Shown here piece by piece: positions 34,545 to 45,347 of a DNA stretch of 64,000 nucleotides; the first letter of the stretch is position 1; each line of letters opens with the position of its first letter. The DNA is from Spyradosoma sp004558035 (GTDB taxonomy: Bacteria > Verrucomicrobiota > Verrucomicrobiia > Opitutales > UBA953). Both the position numbers and the translations under genes were made by a program. The notes under the pieces are model-generated. The model did not search any database and was not told the DNA's origin. It worked only from the letters and a program-made list of their open reading frames with translations. The stretch lies in assembly GCF_050314555.1 (NCBI RefSeq), contig NZ_JBNPNH010000002.1, positions 186,001 through 250,000 on the forward strand, written 5' to 3'.

Positions 34545-34823
34545 ATGAGCGAAGCGACGTTTTTTCTGCTGAAGGTGCGCGCCGTGCCCAACGCGAAGAA
34601 GACGCAGGTCGTCGGCTTCCTGGGCGAGGCGCTGAAGATCAAGGTGCAGGCCGTTCCCGAAGGCGGGCGCGCGAACCGCGAGCTGACGGAATTTCTCGCG
34701 GGCGCGCTCGGTCTGCCGCGCGGGAACGTCTCCGTGCAGACGGGCGAGACCGCGCGGGACAAGCTGATCCGCGTCGAAGGGCTGACGTGCGAAGACGCGC
34801 TGAAGCGCCTCGGCGTCGCCTGA
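34545..34823 (+). CDS. DUF167/YggU family protein
   Basis: Protein of 92 residues, the normal size. Family pattern: LKVRAVPNAKKTQVVGF, LKIKVQAVPEGGRANRELTE and VSVQTGETARDKLIRVEG. The fold is known for the E. coli homologue, but the function is not. The last codons and stop are duplicated at 37089-37109 beyond the next gene, the trace of an insertion at this point. Confidence 0.9.
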   Translation: MSEATFFLLKVRAVPNAKKTQVVGFLGEALKIKVQAVPEGGRANRELTEFLAGALGLPRGNVSVQTGETARDKLIRVEGLTCEDALKRLGVA

Positions 34824-34842
34824 GGCGCGCGTTCCCGCGGCG
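34805..34842. repeat. 38-bp direct repeat, left copy (end of yggU)
   Basis: GCGCCTCGGCGTCGCCTGAG and 18 further bases recur at 37089-37126 with only two adjacent mismatches. This copy includes the yggU stop codon. Confidence 0.85.
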
Positions 34843-34847
34843 GGGGC

Positions 34848-36965
34848 TCAGCGCTTGCGGCGGGAACGCTTGCGGGAACTGCCGCTCTCTTCTTCGTAGC
34901 GTTCCGTGCTCTGGCGCTCCAGGACGGGCTTCGGTTTCATCAGCGTCCCCGAAAATTTTTGTCCGCCTCGGGATTTGTTCGCGACGTCCTCGCTGTTGCG
35001 GATCAGAATTTCCAACGGCTTTTCCGCGCGAGCGGCGATGTGCTTCACGACTTCCTGAACGGGCGACCCCGCCGTGTGGCGGTTCGCCTCCTCTTCGAGT
35101 TTTTTCTTGAACTCCGCGAGAGACGCCGGCGTCGAATCGTATAAATAGGCGTGAGGAAGGTCGTGCCAACGCTCGTAAGGCGAATATCCGCAGCATGGAT
35201 AGCTGCCGTGCAAAAAGAAACTCCACCCGTATTCGGGGTTGGTGCCGCCGTCGCCGAGATGCACCCCTCGGCGCACGACCTTTTCCGGCTCCCAAAGCGG
35301 CGCGCCGAGGCGTTTCTGAATTTCAAATTTCACTTCATCGCCGCCGGCGAAAACGGCGAGCGCGTTTTTCTCGCTGAAGAAACAGTTCTTCGGGTTCGCC
35401 AGCCCGAGCGAAATCGCGACCTTGCCCCAATAATTCATCCGCTTGTCGAACTTCGGAAACGGCGTGTTGGCGAAGTAGTCCAGATTTTCGTTCACGACTT
35501 CGAGGAGCTTCGCCGCGTAATGGCGTTCCTCGTCGCCGAGAGCCTTCAGCGCCGCGGCGGGAACGGAGACGAATGCCTGCGGCTTCGCCTTTTTCTTGGG
35601 CGGATTGATCCAGCCCAACAGATGTTCCGCATTCGAGGGGCGCGCGAAAAAATGCGTTCTTCCGGCAAGGATTTCACCGCGGACGACCAAGGCGCGAGAA
35701 TGAAAGAACGTATAAGACTCGTTTCCATCTCCACGAAAGACTCGAAAATTCTCCACGTTTTCGGCGACCAGTTTCTGCCAGATCTCGGGCAGAGAACGAA
35801 AGTCGTCCGTCTTCTTCAGTTGCTCGAAAATGCGCTTTTTCTCGTCGAGCGAACCTTCGCCTTGTCCTGAAGTATCGAGCCCCGCCTTCCAATCGACGGG
35901 CGCGTCGGCGGGAACGGGCTTCATCAGCGTGCCCGAAAATCTTTGTCCGTTTCGGAAGCCGTCTGCGACTTCCCCGCTGTTGCGAATCAGAATTTCCAAC
36001 GGCTTTTCCGCGCGAGCGACGATGTGCTTCAAAACTTCCTGAACCGGCGCGTCCTTCGTGTGCCGGTCTGCCTCCGCTTCGAGAGATTTCTTGAACGCCT
36101 CAAGCGCCCCCGGCGTCGAATCGTATAAGAAATCATAGGGAAGATCGCGCCAACGTTCATAAGGCGAATATCCGCAGAACGAACCTGCCGACAACGGAAA
36201 ATACCATCCGAATTGAGGAGAATAACCGCTGCTCCCGAGGCGCCGCCCTCTTCGCACGACCTTTTCCGGCTCCCAAAGCGGAACACCGAGGCGTTTCTGA
36301 ATTTCAAATTTCACTTCGTCGCCGCCGGCGAAAACGTCGAGCGCGTCCTCGTTGAAGATGAGCGCAGACGGAAGAGTCAACCCGAGCGGAAGCGCGACCT
36401 TGCCCCAGCAGCTCGTCTGTTTTTCGAAATTCGGGAACGGCGTGTTGGCGAAGTAGTCCAGATTTTCGTTCACGACTTCGACGAGCTTCGCCGTGTAATG
36501 TCGTTCTTCGTCGCCGAGAGCTTTCAGCATCGCGGCGGGAACGGAGACGAACGCCTGCGGCTTCGCCTTTTTCTTAGGCGGATTGATCCAGCCGAGCAGA
36601 TGTTCCGCATTCGAGGGGCGTGCGAAAAAACGCGTTATTCCCCCGCTTTTCCCCACGCCGTCGCAACCGATTTCCAAGGCGGAAGAGCGAAAAAAAACAT
36701 ACCTTTCTGTTCCATCCCTGCTGAAGTTCTCCACGTTTTCGGCGACCAGTTTCTGCCAGATTTCGGGCAGAGAACGAAAGTCGTCCGTCTTCTTCAGTTG
36801 CTCGAAAATGCGCTTTTTCTCGTCGAGCGAGAATTCGCCTTGTCCGGAAGCGTCGAGCCCCGCCTTCCAATCGACGGGTTCGTCGGCGCGAAGGCACGGA
36901 CGCGCGCAGGCGAGCGCGAGCGCGGCGAAACTCAAAAAAGCGAAATGGTGTCGAAAGTTTTTCAT
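34848..36965 (-). CDS. Secreted protein with two near-identical 327-residue halves
   Basis: Protein of 705 residues with a signal peptide (about 1-26, ALALACARPCLRA). The body is a tandem duplication: both halves carry DEPVDWKAGLD or DAPVDWKAGLD, KRIFEQLKKTDDFRSLPEIW, FFARPSNAEHLLGWINPPKK, ALGDEERHY, FAGGDEVKFEIQKRLG, FCGYSPYERW or CCGYSPYERW, and AEKPLEILIRNS. The last 25 residues are basic (SSRKRSRRKR). I do not recognise the family. DNA of the two halves is about 90% identical over long stretches with an offset of about 980 bp, so the duplication is recent. It lies between 38-bp direct repeats and against the direction of its neighbours, with fewer copies of the genome motif. Confidence 0.75.
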   Translation of the reverse strand: MKNFRHHFAFLSFAALALACARPCLRADEPVDWKAGLDASGQGEFSLDEKKRIFEQLKKTDDFRSLPEIWQKLVAENVENFSRDGTERYVFFRSSALEIGCDGVGKSGGITRFFARPSNAEHLLGWINPPKKKAKPQAFVSVPAAMLKALGDEERHYTAKLVEVVNENLDYFANTPFPNFEKQTSCWGKVALPLGLTLPSALIFNEDALDVFAGGDEVKFEIQKRLGVPLWEPEKVVRRGRRLGSSGYSPQFGWYFPLSAGSFCGYSPYERWRDLPYDFLYDSTPGALEAFKKSLEAEADRHTKDAPVQEVLKHIVARAEKPLEILIRNSGEVADGFRNGQRFSGTLMKPVPADAPVDWKAGLDTSGQGEGSLDEKKRIFEQLKKTDDFRSLPEIWQKLVAENVENFRVFRGDGNESYTFFHSRALVVRGEILAGRTHFFARPSNAEHLLGWINPPKKKAKPQAFVSVPAAALKALGDEERHYAAKLLEVVNENLDYFANTPFPKFDKRMNYWGKVAISLGLANPKNCFFSEKNALAVFAGGDEVKFEIQKRLGAPLWEPEKVVRRGVHLGDGGTNPEYGWSFFLHGSYPCCGYSPYERWHDLPHAYLYDSTPASLAEFKKKLEEEANRHTAGSPVQEVVKHIAARAEKPLEILIRNSEDVANKSRGGQKFSGTLMKPKPVLERQSTERYEEESGSSRKRSRRKR

Positions 36966-37088
36966 GGTTAGAAGAACTGTTTTTTGCGCGGGGGAAGAAC
37001 CAAACGAAACGCCCGCCCGCGACGGAAACGCTTCGACTTTTATGACTGCAGTCAACAGATGTGCACCACAACTGTCAAGAGAAATGTC

Positions 37089-37126
37089 GCGCCTCGGCGT
37101 CGCCTGAGGTCCGCGTTCCCGCGGCG
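37089..37126. repeat. 38-bp direct repeat, right copy
   Basis: Copy of the yggU end (34805-34842) stranded 2.28 kb downstream, just before efp. It no longer belongs to a gene. The following sequence leads into efp, which suggests that yggU and efp were once neighbours. Confidence 0.85.
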
Positions 37127-37195
37127 CGGGAAAGGCGGGACGCCGAAAAATCGCGCTTGACGCGGAAAAGCGGTTTTGAGATTTTTTCACGACTT

Positions 37196-37759
37196 ATGGC
37201 AAATACCACCGTCAACAACATCAAGCGCAAGAACATCATCCGCTACAACAACGATCTCTGCCTCGTGCTGGAGTGCCAGGTCCGCACGCCTCCGAACAAC
37301 GCCTCCTACTGCCAGATGGAACTGCGTTCGCTCGCCTCGGGCCGCGTCATCCCGGTCCGCACGAACATCGGCGCCTCCTTCGACGTGCTCGACAATTCGA
37401 TTAAGCAGCTCGAGCTCCTTTACCAAGCGGACGGCAACTACGTGTTTTCGGACGCGGAAACGTTCGAGGAATTCCCGATTCCGGCGGCGTCGCTGAAGGA
37501 TTCCGCGGGCTTCCTGATCGAAGGCCAGACGTACGACGTGCTCTTCGTCGAAGAAAAACCGGTTTCGGTGAATCTTCCGGCGTCGGTGAACGTGAAGGTC
37601 GTCGAAGCGCCGCCCGCCGTCAAGGGCAACACTTCGGGCAACGCGCAGAAAGCGGTCAAGATCGAATCCGGCCTCACGGTCATGGTTCCGCTCTTCATCG
37701 CGGAAGGCGAAGTCATCCGCATCAGCACGGAAAACAAGGCCTATCTCGGCCGCGCGTGA
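37196..37759 (+). CDS. efp: Elongation factor P
   Basis: Protein of 187 residues with the three-domain EF-P layout. It binds between P and E sites and relieves stalling at polyproline. The end IRISTENKAYLGRA fits the family consensus (hxRVDTRTGEYxxR type). The first-domain loop, which in E. coli carries the modified Lys34, reads RTPPNNAS here, so neither the beta-lysylated Lys nor the rhamnosylated Arg is at the tip. This may be a lineage-specific EF-P. Terminator at 37780. Confidence 0.88.
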   Translation: MANTTVNNIKRKNIIRYNNDLCLVLECQVRTPPNNASYCQMELRSLASGRVIPVRTNIGASFDVLDNSIKQLELLYQADGNYVFSDAETFEEFPIPAASLKDSAGFLIEGQTYDVLFVEEKPVSVNLPASVNVKVVEAPPAVKGNTSGNAQKAVKIESGLTVMVPLFIAEGEVIRISTENKAYLGRA

Positions 37760-37779
37760 TCCGCGTTTCCTTCTTTCCG

Positions 37780-37813
37780 AAAAAGCGTTCCCTTCGCGGG
37801 AACGCTTTTTTTT
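37780..37813. terminator. Paired-motif terminator after efp
   Basis: AAAAAGCGTTCCC, loop TTCG, GGGAACGCTTTTTTTT: a perfect stem made of two inverted copies of the iterated motif, with a stable UUCG tetraloop. Confidence 0.92.
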
Positions 37814-37973
37814 GGCGTTGCGTCCGGCGCGAGAAATCGCGAGACTGCGCGCCGGTTTTTTCATGAAAACCCGTTGTTTCAGATGGTGAGCGCGCCCGGA
37901 GATTTCCGGAGCTCTCGAAACCCGACGGTCGGGAACGCTGAAGCGACGTAAAAAGTCAGACAGCAAGTTATAA

Positions 37974-38534
37974 ATGGACAATAAGTTATTCGTCGGCAAT
38001 CTCGCCTGGGAGACCAGCGAGGACGACCTCAAACAGCACTTCAGCCGATTCGGCACGGTGGAATCCGCGGAAGTGATGCGCGACAAATTTACGGGACGCG
38101 CGCGGGGCTTCGGCTTCGTCGTGATGTCCACGCCGGAAGAGGCGCAGGTCGCCATCAAGAATACGGAAGGCGTCGAATTCATGGGACGCCCGCTCAAGGT
38201 GAACGTGGCGCGCCCGCGCGAAGAAAACGCTCCCGCCCCGCGGGAACGCCGCGGCTTCGGCGGCGCCGGCAAATTCGGCGCGAAGCGTCCGGGCGGATTC
38301 GGCGCCAAGCGCCCCGCGTTCGGCAGTCCGCGTCGCGAAGGCGGTTTCGGCGGAGCTCCGCGCCGTGAAGGCGGATTCGGAGGCGCTCCCCGCCGCGAAA
38401 GCGATTTCGGCGGCGAACGTCCGGCTTTCGGCGGCCCGCGCCGCGAAGGCGGATTCAAGAAGCGCCCCTTCGGCGCGAAGCGTCCGGGCGGCTTCAGCCG
38501 CGGCCCGCGCACCTTCGACGGCACCGTCGACTGA
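37974..38534 (+). CDS. RRM-type RNA-binding protein with Gly/Arg-rich tail
   Basis: Protein of 186 residues. The RRM (residues 1-80) has RNP2 KLFVGNL and RNP1 RARGFGFVVM. The tail from about 95 consists of RREGGFGGAP-like repeats, Arg/Gly/Phe-rich and likely disordered. Such proteins in cyanobacteria and other bacteria are often cold-induced RNA chaperones. A 214-bp gap precedes it, with room for a regulated leader. Terminator at 38558. Confidence 0.9.
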   Translation: MDNKLFVGNLAWETSEDDLKQHFSRFGTVESAEVMRDKFTGRARGFGFVVMSTPEEAQVAIKNTEGVEFMGRPLKVNVARPREENAPAPRERRGFGGAGKFGAKRPGGFGAKRPAFGSPRREGGFGGAPRREGGFGGAPRRESDFGGERPAFGGPRREGGFKKRPFGAKRPGGFSRGPRTFDGTVD

Positions 38535-38557
38535 GCGCGTTTCGGATTTTTCCGACG

Positions 38558-38603
38558 AAAAAAAAACGTTCCCGTGGGGAAACTCCCGCGGGAACGTTTT
38601 TTT
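38558..38603. terminator. Paired-motif terminator between RRM gene and ArsR-type gene
   Basis: AAAAAAACGTTCCCG and CGGGAACGTTTTTTT form the stem. It separates convergent genes and has a T-run on both strands. Confidence 0.9.
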
Positions 38604-38622
38604 GCGCCGGGCGCGCGCGGCG

Positions 38623-39090
38623 TCAGAGCAGATTCGGCGGAAGGCCCGCGAAATGCCCTTCCGGCTCCGCGGGAACGTGCGGCGCCGCCTTCGCCGCGGG
38701 CGCGCGGCGTTTTTCCGCGCGGGGCGCGTTCCCGACGAAGGATTTTTCCGGCGCGTCGGTGCGCGGCGCCTCGGCGGGAACGTGGCGGCTCAGCTTCGCC
38801 GCGTCCTCGGCGATTTCCGGAGGCCTCAGCGCCGCCGCGTCGGCGAGCAGCGCCCGCAGCGCGTCGGTCGCCGCCGTCTTTGGAATCGAATACGTGATCG
38901 AGACGCCGCGCCGCACGGCGGAGACGAGCCCGCGCGCGCGCAGCCGCATCAGATCCTTGGAGACCATCGCCGTCGGCAGCCCCGTGATCGCCTGCAGGTC
39001 GCCGACGCGCAGATCGCGTTCCCGAAGAAGGTAAAGCAGGCGCAGCCGGATTTTGTTGCCGAGAATTTTGAAAATCTGTTCAGCCGTCAT
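38623..39090 (-). CDS. ArsR-type winged-helix regulator with Pro/Ala-rich tail
   Basis: Protein of 155 residues. Residues 3-80 are an ArsR-like winged helix: FKILGNKIRLRLLYLLRERD, DLQAITGLPTAMVSKDLMRL and RRGVSITYSIP. The metal-binding Cys box of ArsR is absent, so the ligand is something else. The tail (about 85-155) is Ala/Pro/Lys-rich. Upstream (29 bp) lies the agmatine deiminase gene on the same strand, making co-transcription likely and regulation of polyamine metabolism conceivable. Confidence 0.8.
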   Translation of the reverse strand: MTAEQIFKILGNKIRLRLLYLLRERDLRVGDLQAITGLPTAMVSKDLMRLRARGLVSAVRRGVSITYSIPKTAATDALRALLADAAALRPPEIAEDAAKLSRHVPAEAPRTDAPEKSFVGNAPRAEKRRAPAAKAAPHVPAEPEGHFAGLPPNLL

Positions 39091-39119
39091 AAAATCTTTC
39101 CTTTTCGTTTTTGAAAACT

Positions 39120-40169
39120 CTATTTCCCGCTCGCCGGTTCCTGCTGCGAAAGGCAGTGGAACGAGCCGCCTTCGATGAGAATGATGCTCGAATCGAGCCC
39201 GACGACTTTCCGTCCCGGGAAAGCCTCGGCGATGATGCCCTGCGCGCGCGCGTCGCCGCTCTGCCCGTAGGCGGGAACGATGACCGCGTCGTTCAGGATC
39301 AGAAAATTCGCGTAGCTCGGCGGCAGGTCGCGCCCGGCGCGCGAGAACGGCTCCGGCATCGGGAGTTCGATGACGTCGAAGCGTCCGCCTTCGGGCGTCT
39401 TCATGGCGCGGAGCTGTTCGAGATTGCGGCGGAGCGGCGCCGCGTTCGCGTGCCCGTCGTTCTTGTCCGAAACGGCAAGTATTGCGCGCGGCGCGACGAA
39501 GCGCGCGAGATTGTCGATGTGCCCGTCGGTGTCGTCGTCCGCGAGCCCTTCGGAAATCCACAGAATCTCGTTCACGCCGAGCCCGTTTTTGAGCGCGGCC
39601 TCGAAAGCGGCGTCGTCGCGTCCGGCGGCGCGGTTCGGGTTTTTCTGGACGCATTCGGTCGTGAGCAGCAGGCCGTCGCCGCTCAGCTCGATCGCGCCGC
39701 CTTCGAGCTCGAACGGGAACGCGAAACGCCGCATGCCGAGCGATTCCGCGACGCGGGCGGGAATTTCGTTGTCGAGATTCGCGGTGAATTTCCCGCCCCA
39801 GCCGTTGAAGATCCAGTCCGTCACGGCGACTTCGCCGGTCGCGTCGTTTTTGACGAAAAGCGGCCCGTGGTCGCGGCACCAGACGTCGTTCGCCGGGTGG
39901 TCAAAAAATTCCAAAACGGAAAAGTCCGCTTTCGCGGCTTCGAGGCATCTGCGCGCCTGGGCTTCGAGCGCTCCCGAGGCGCAGTTGAGGCGCACGGGCT
40001 CGAAACGCGTGATCGTCGCGACGAACGCGGCGTATTGTTCGAGCAGCGCTTCGAAATGTCCCGGCCAGAGCGCGGGATTCGTCGGCCAGGTCAGCCAGAT
40101 CGCGGCGTGTTTCTCCCATTCCGCGGGCATGCGGAAACCGAGAGCCTTCGGCGTTTCATTATTTTCCAT
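39120..40169 (-). CDS. aguA: Agmatine deiminase
   Basis: Protein of 349 residues, of the peptidylarginine deiminase-like family. Characteristic blocks are WLTWPTN, NDVWCRDHGPLF, GWGGKF, ADDDTDGHIDNLARF and the C-terminal catalytic Cys in GGSFHCLSQQEP. It hydrolyses agmatine to N-carbamoylputrescine and ammonia in the cytosol, a step toward putrescine. No aguB (amidase) is next to it. Confidence 0.92.
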   Translation of the reverse strand: MENNETPKALGFRMPAEWEKHAAIWLTWPTNPALWPGHFEALLEQYAAFVATITRFEPVRLNCASGALEAQARRCLEAAKADFSVLEFFDHPANDVWCRDHGPLFVKNDATGEVAVTDWIFNGWGGKFTANLDNEIPARVAESLGMRRFAFPFELEGGAIELSGDGLLLTTECVQKNPNRAAGRDDAAFEAALKNGLGVNEILWISEGLADDDTDGHIDNLARFVAPRAILAVSDKNDGHANAAPLRRNLEQLRAMKTPEGGRFDVIELPMPEPFSRAGRDLPPSYANFLILNDAVIVPAYGQSGDARAQGIIAEAFPGRKVVGLDSSIILIEGGSFHCLSQQEPASGK

Positions 40170-40273
40170 GAACGGAAATCATACGCGCGCGCCCGCGTCT
40201 GAAAAGCTTTTTTTCGAAGATTCCGAAAATCGCGCTTGCCCGGGGCGGCGCGGCGCCGAAAAATGGCGGGTCG

Positions 40274-40861
40274 ATGAATTCCCTTCCCGCGAAAAAATTC
40301 TCCTTTCCGCCGGCGGTCGCCGCGGGAGCGCGCGTGCTGATTCTCGGCTCGCTGCCCGGCGAAGTCTCGCTCGCCCGCGGGCAATACTACGCGTTCCCGC
40401 GCAACGCCTTTTGGAAAATCGCGGGGGCGCTCTGCGGGTTTTCTCCGGAAGCGGACTACGCCGCGCGCGTCGCCGCGCTCAAGCGCGCGGGCGTCGGGCT
40501 CTGGGACGTCGTCGGCGCGGGAACACGTCCGGGCAGCCTCGACTCCGCCATCCGCGACGTGGAGCCGAACGACGTTCCCGCCCTGCTCGCCGCCTTTCCC
40601 GAAATCCGGAAAATCGTCTGCAACGGCGACGCCGCGTTCCGGCTGCTGAAGCGGCATCACCCGCGGCTCTTCGACGTTCCCGCGCTCGAAATCCTCCGCG
40701 CGCCCTCGACGAGCCCCGCCGCCGCGCGCCTTTCCTTCGACGAAAAGCTCGCGCGCTGGCGCGACGCGCTCACGCCGCAGCTTCGCGTTCCCGCAGATGC
40801 TCGAGCAGCACGGCGACGATCCGCCCGCGGTCGCGGTCCACGTCCGCGCCGTCCAGATTGA
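40274..40861 (+). CDS. Hypoxanthine/deoxyinosine-type DNA glycosylase (UDG superfamily)
   Basis: Protein of 195 residues. The opening VLILGSLPGEVSLARGQYYA and FPRNAFWKI match the UDG-superfamily group annotated as DNA-deoxyinosine glycosylase. Further blocks are GLWDVVGAGTRPGSLDS and the late APSTSPAAA with the catalytic-loop position. It would remove deaminated bases from DNA. The last 25-30 residues (Arg-rich) are read from the strand opposite the DHH gene, a 92-bp convergent overlap; the conserved domain ends before this. Confidence 0.83.
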   Translation: MNSLPAKKFSFPPAVAAGARVLILGSLPGEVSLARGQYYAFPRNAFWKIAGALCGFSPEADYAARVAALKRAGVGLWDVVGAGTRPGSLDSAIRDVEPNDVPALLAAFPEIRKIVCNGDAAFRLLKRHHPRLFDVPALEILRAPSTSPAAARLSFDEKLARWRDALTPQLRVPADARAARRRSARGRGPRPRRPD

Positions 40862-41774
40862 AGCCCGCCGCGCGGACGTGCCCGCCGCCGTTGAGCTTCG
40901 CGGCGAGCAGGTCCGCGCGCAGCGCGTCGTCGCTCACGCGAATGCTTCCCTTCACGCCCGTGTGCGACTGTTCGAGCTGGCAGGCGATTTTCACGCCCGC
41001 GACGTTGCGCAGGTAGTTGACGAAATTTTCCGCGTCCTCGCGCGTCGTTCCCGTCGCTGCGAACGCGTCCTTGGGAATCCACGCGACGGCGACCTTGCCG
41101 TCGGCGAGCAGCGTCGCCGTCGCCAGATAGCGCTGCAGCAGCGCGAGCTTGGAGAATTTTTCCTGCTCGTAGAGCTCGTGCGAAATCGCCGCCGGAGACG
41201 CGCCCGCGCGCACGAGCCGCGCCGCCAGCTCCATCACCTCGCCCGTCGTGCGCGGGTACTGGAAATTGCCCGTGTCCGTGCAGATGCCGACGTAGAGCGC
41301 CTCGGCGAGCGGCGCGTCGATCTCGACGCCGAGATCCGCGCAGAAGCCGGCGAGAATGTGGCAGGTCGCCGCCGCGTCCGTGACGACGATGTTCTCCTCC
41401 GTCGCGTAGCGCTCGTTCGATTCGTGGTGGTCGATCGAGGCGAAGACGCCCTGCGGGAACGCCTTTTCGAGCAGCGACTTCCCGAGGCGGGAAAGGCTGC
41501 CGCAATCGACGGCAACGGCGACGCGCCCGTCGTTTTCGAATTCCTCTTCGCGGAAGAACGGCGTGTCGCGCACGAAGCCCTTGAGATTGTAGGGCACGGC
41601 GTGATGGTTCACGCAGACGGCGTCCGCGCCGCGCGCGCGCAGAATGCGGCAGAGCGCGAGCTGGGCGCCGATGCAGTCGCCGTCGGGGCGCACGTGCCCG
41701 AGCACGGCGACGCGCTTTCCGTCGAGTTTTTTGAGCAGTTCCGCGAAACGTCCGGATTCGTTTTTGAAATACAT
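40770..41774 (-). CDS. DHH-family phosphoesterase, NrnA-like
   Basis: Protein of 334 residues. DHH motifs are GHVRPDGDCIGAQLAL, AVDCGS, IDHHESNERY (the DHH box) and TDTGNFQYPRTTGEV; the DHHA1 domain ends with NGGGHVRAAGFN. NrnA-type enzymes degrade nanoRNA and dephosphorylate 3'-phosphoadenosine 5'-phosphate. Start ATG 41774; an upstream ATG at 41783 adds three residues. Its 3' end overlaps the convergent glycosylase gene. Confidence 0.9.
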   Translation of the reverse strand: MYFKNESGRFAELLKKLDGKRVAVLGHVRPDGDCIGAQLALCRILRARGADAVCVNHHAVPYNLKGFVRDTPFFREEEFENDGRVAVAVDCGSLSRLGKSLLEKAFPQGVFASIDHHESNERYATEENIVVTDAAATCHILAGFCADLGVEIDAPLAEALYVGICTDTGNFQYPRTTGEVMELAARLVRAGASPAAISHELYEQEKFSKLALLQRYLATATLLADGKVAVAWIPKDAFAATGTTREDAENFVNYLRNVAGVKIACQLEQSHTGVKGSIRVSDDALRADLLAAKLNGGGHVRAAGFNLDGADVDRDRGRIVAVLLEHLREREAAA

Positions 41775-41826
41775 GGCGCGCATTTTACGCCGCGCGTTCC
41801 CGCGCCGCAAGCCCGCGCGCCGCGGA

Positions 41827-42840
41827 TCAGCGGAGGAACGTCCACGCGAGCACGCATGCGGCGAGCGCGAAGCGGTACCACGCGAACGCCGAAAGCCCGT
41901 GCCGGGAAATCCATTCGACCATCCATTTCACCGACGCGAACGCCGCGACGAACGCCACCGCGAGCCCGATCGCGGAAACGCCCGCGCCGAACGAATCGAG
42001 CATCTGTTCCGCGCATTTCAGCGTCTTGTAGATCGACGCCGCCGAGAGCGTGATCAGCCCGAGCAGGAACGAAAATTCCGTCGCGCGGCGCGGCGAAAGC
42101 CCGGCGACGTAGCCGCCGACGATCGTCGCCATCGAGCGGCTCATGCCCGGCCAGAGCGCCAGGCACTGCATCGCGCCGATCGTCAGCGACTGCCTCACGG
42201 AGAGCTCCTGCAGGTCGGGGCCCGCCTCGACGGCGCCGGGCGGCGTTCCCGCGGCGCGCTTCTTCTGCCGGCGATCGACGACGAGCATCAGCACGCCGCC
42301 GACCACGAGCGCGACCGCCACCGTCGCGGGATTGAACAGGAACTCCTCGATCCTGTCGGAAAAAAGAAAGCCCAGCCCCGCCGCGGGAACGAACGCGACG
42401 AGCAGATTGCGCGAGAGGCGCCAGCTCGCCGCGTCGCCGCGCAGCACGCCGACGAGCGTTCCCGTGCACCGCCCCCAATACGCGAAGAGCACGGCGACGA
42501 TCGCGCCGAACTGGATGATGATGGAATACGCGTCCGCCGCCTCCTTGACGGAAAACTCCGAGCCGTCGCGGTCGCGCACGAGCCCGCCGCCGTCGCGGCT
42601 CACGAGCGGCGCGTCCGAGTCCAGCCCGAGCGCGCTGTTGGCGAGAATGAGGTGCCCCGTCGAGGACACGGGCAGGTATTCCGTGAGCCCTTCGACGACG
42701 CCGAGAACCGCGGCGTTCTTCGCGTCGAAGACTTCCCGCGCGGGAACGGCGTCGTCGGGAATTTCCTCCGCGGCGGAAAGCGTCGCGGGAACGCACGCGG
42801 CGAGCGCGCAGAACAGCAGGCTGAGGAATGCATCTTTCAT
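41827..42840 (-). CDS. uppP: Undecaprenyl-diphosphatase (UppP/BacA)
   Basis: Protein of 337 residues. The catalytic motifs GLTEYLPVSSTGHLIL and PGMSRSMATIVGGY identify the BacA family, which recycles the lipid carrier for cell-wall synthesis. The usual length is about 265-280. Here there is an added N-terminal signal-like sequence (1-24) and linker, an insertion after the first motif (DAPLVSRDGGGLVRDRDGSE) and a loop near residue 195 (KKRAAGTPPGAVEAGPD). Start ATG 42840 is the only one giving the signal sequence; initiation further in cannot be excluded. Confidence 0.92.
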   Translation of the reverse strand: MKDAFLSLLFCALAACVPATLSAAEEIPDDAVPAREVFDAKNAAVLGVVEGLTEYLPVSSTGHLILANSALGLDSDAPLVSRDGGGLVRDRDGSEFSVKEAADAYSIIIQFGAIVAVLFAYWGRCTGTLVGVLRGDAASWRLSRNLLVAFVPAAGLGFLFSDRIEEFLFNPATVAVALVVGGVLMLVVDRRQKKRAAGTPPGAVEAGPDLQELSVRQSLTIGAMQCLALWPGMSRSMATIVGGYVAGLSPRRATEFSFLLGLITLSAASIYKTLKCAEQMLDSFGAGVSAIGLAVAFVAAFASVKWMVEWISRHGLSAFAWYRFALAACVLAWTFLR

Positions 42841-42946
42841 GAGGGCGGGAACGATAACCGACGGCGATTCGTAAGGAAACAACGAAAAACGGCGGGCGCC
42901 CGAAAACCCTCGGTCGCCCGCCGTCGATCGCCGTCCGGCGCCTTGC

Positions 42947-45265
<2,319 letters not shown>

Positions 45266-45347
45266 AGGAATAATTAAGCGGAAAACGGATAAAATTTGTT
45301 CCGCAATCTACGCCCGCGTTCCCGCGAAAGTCAAGTTCCCCCTGCCT

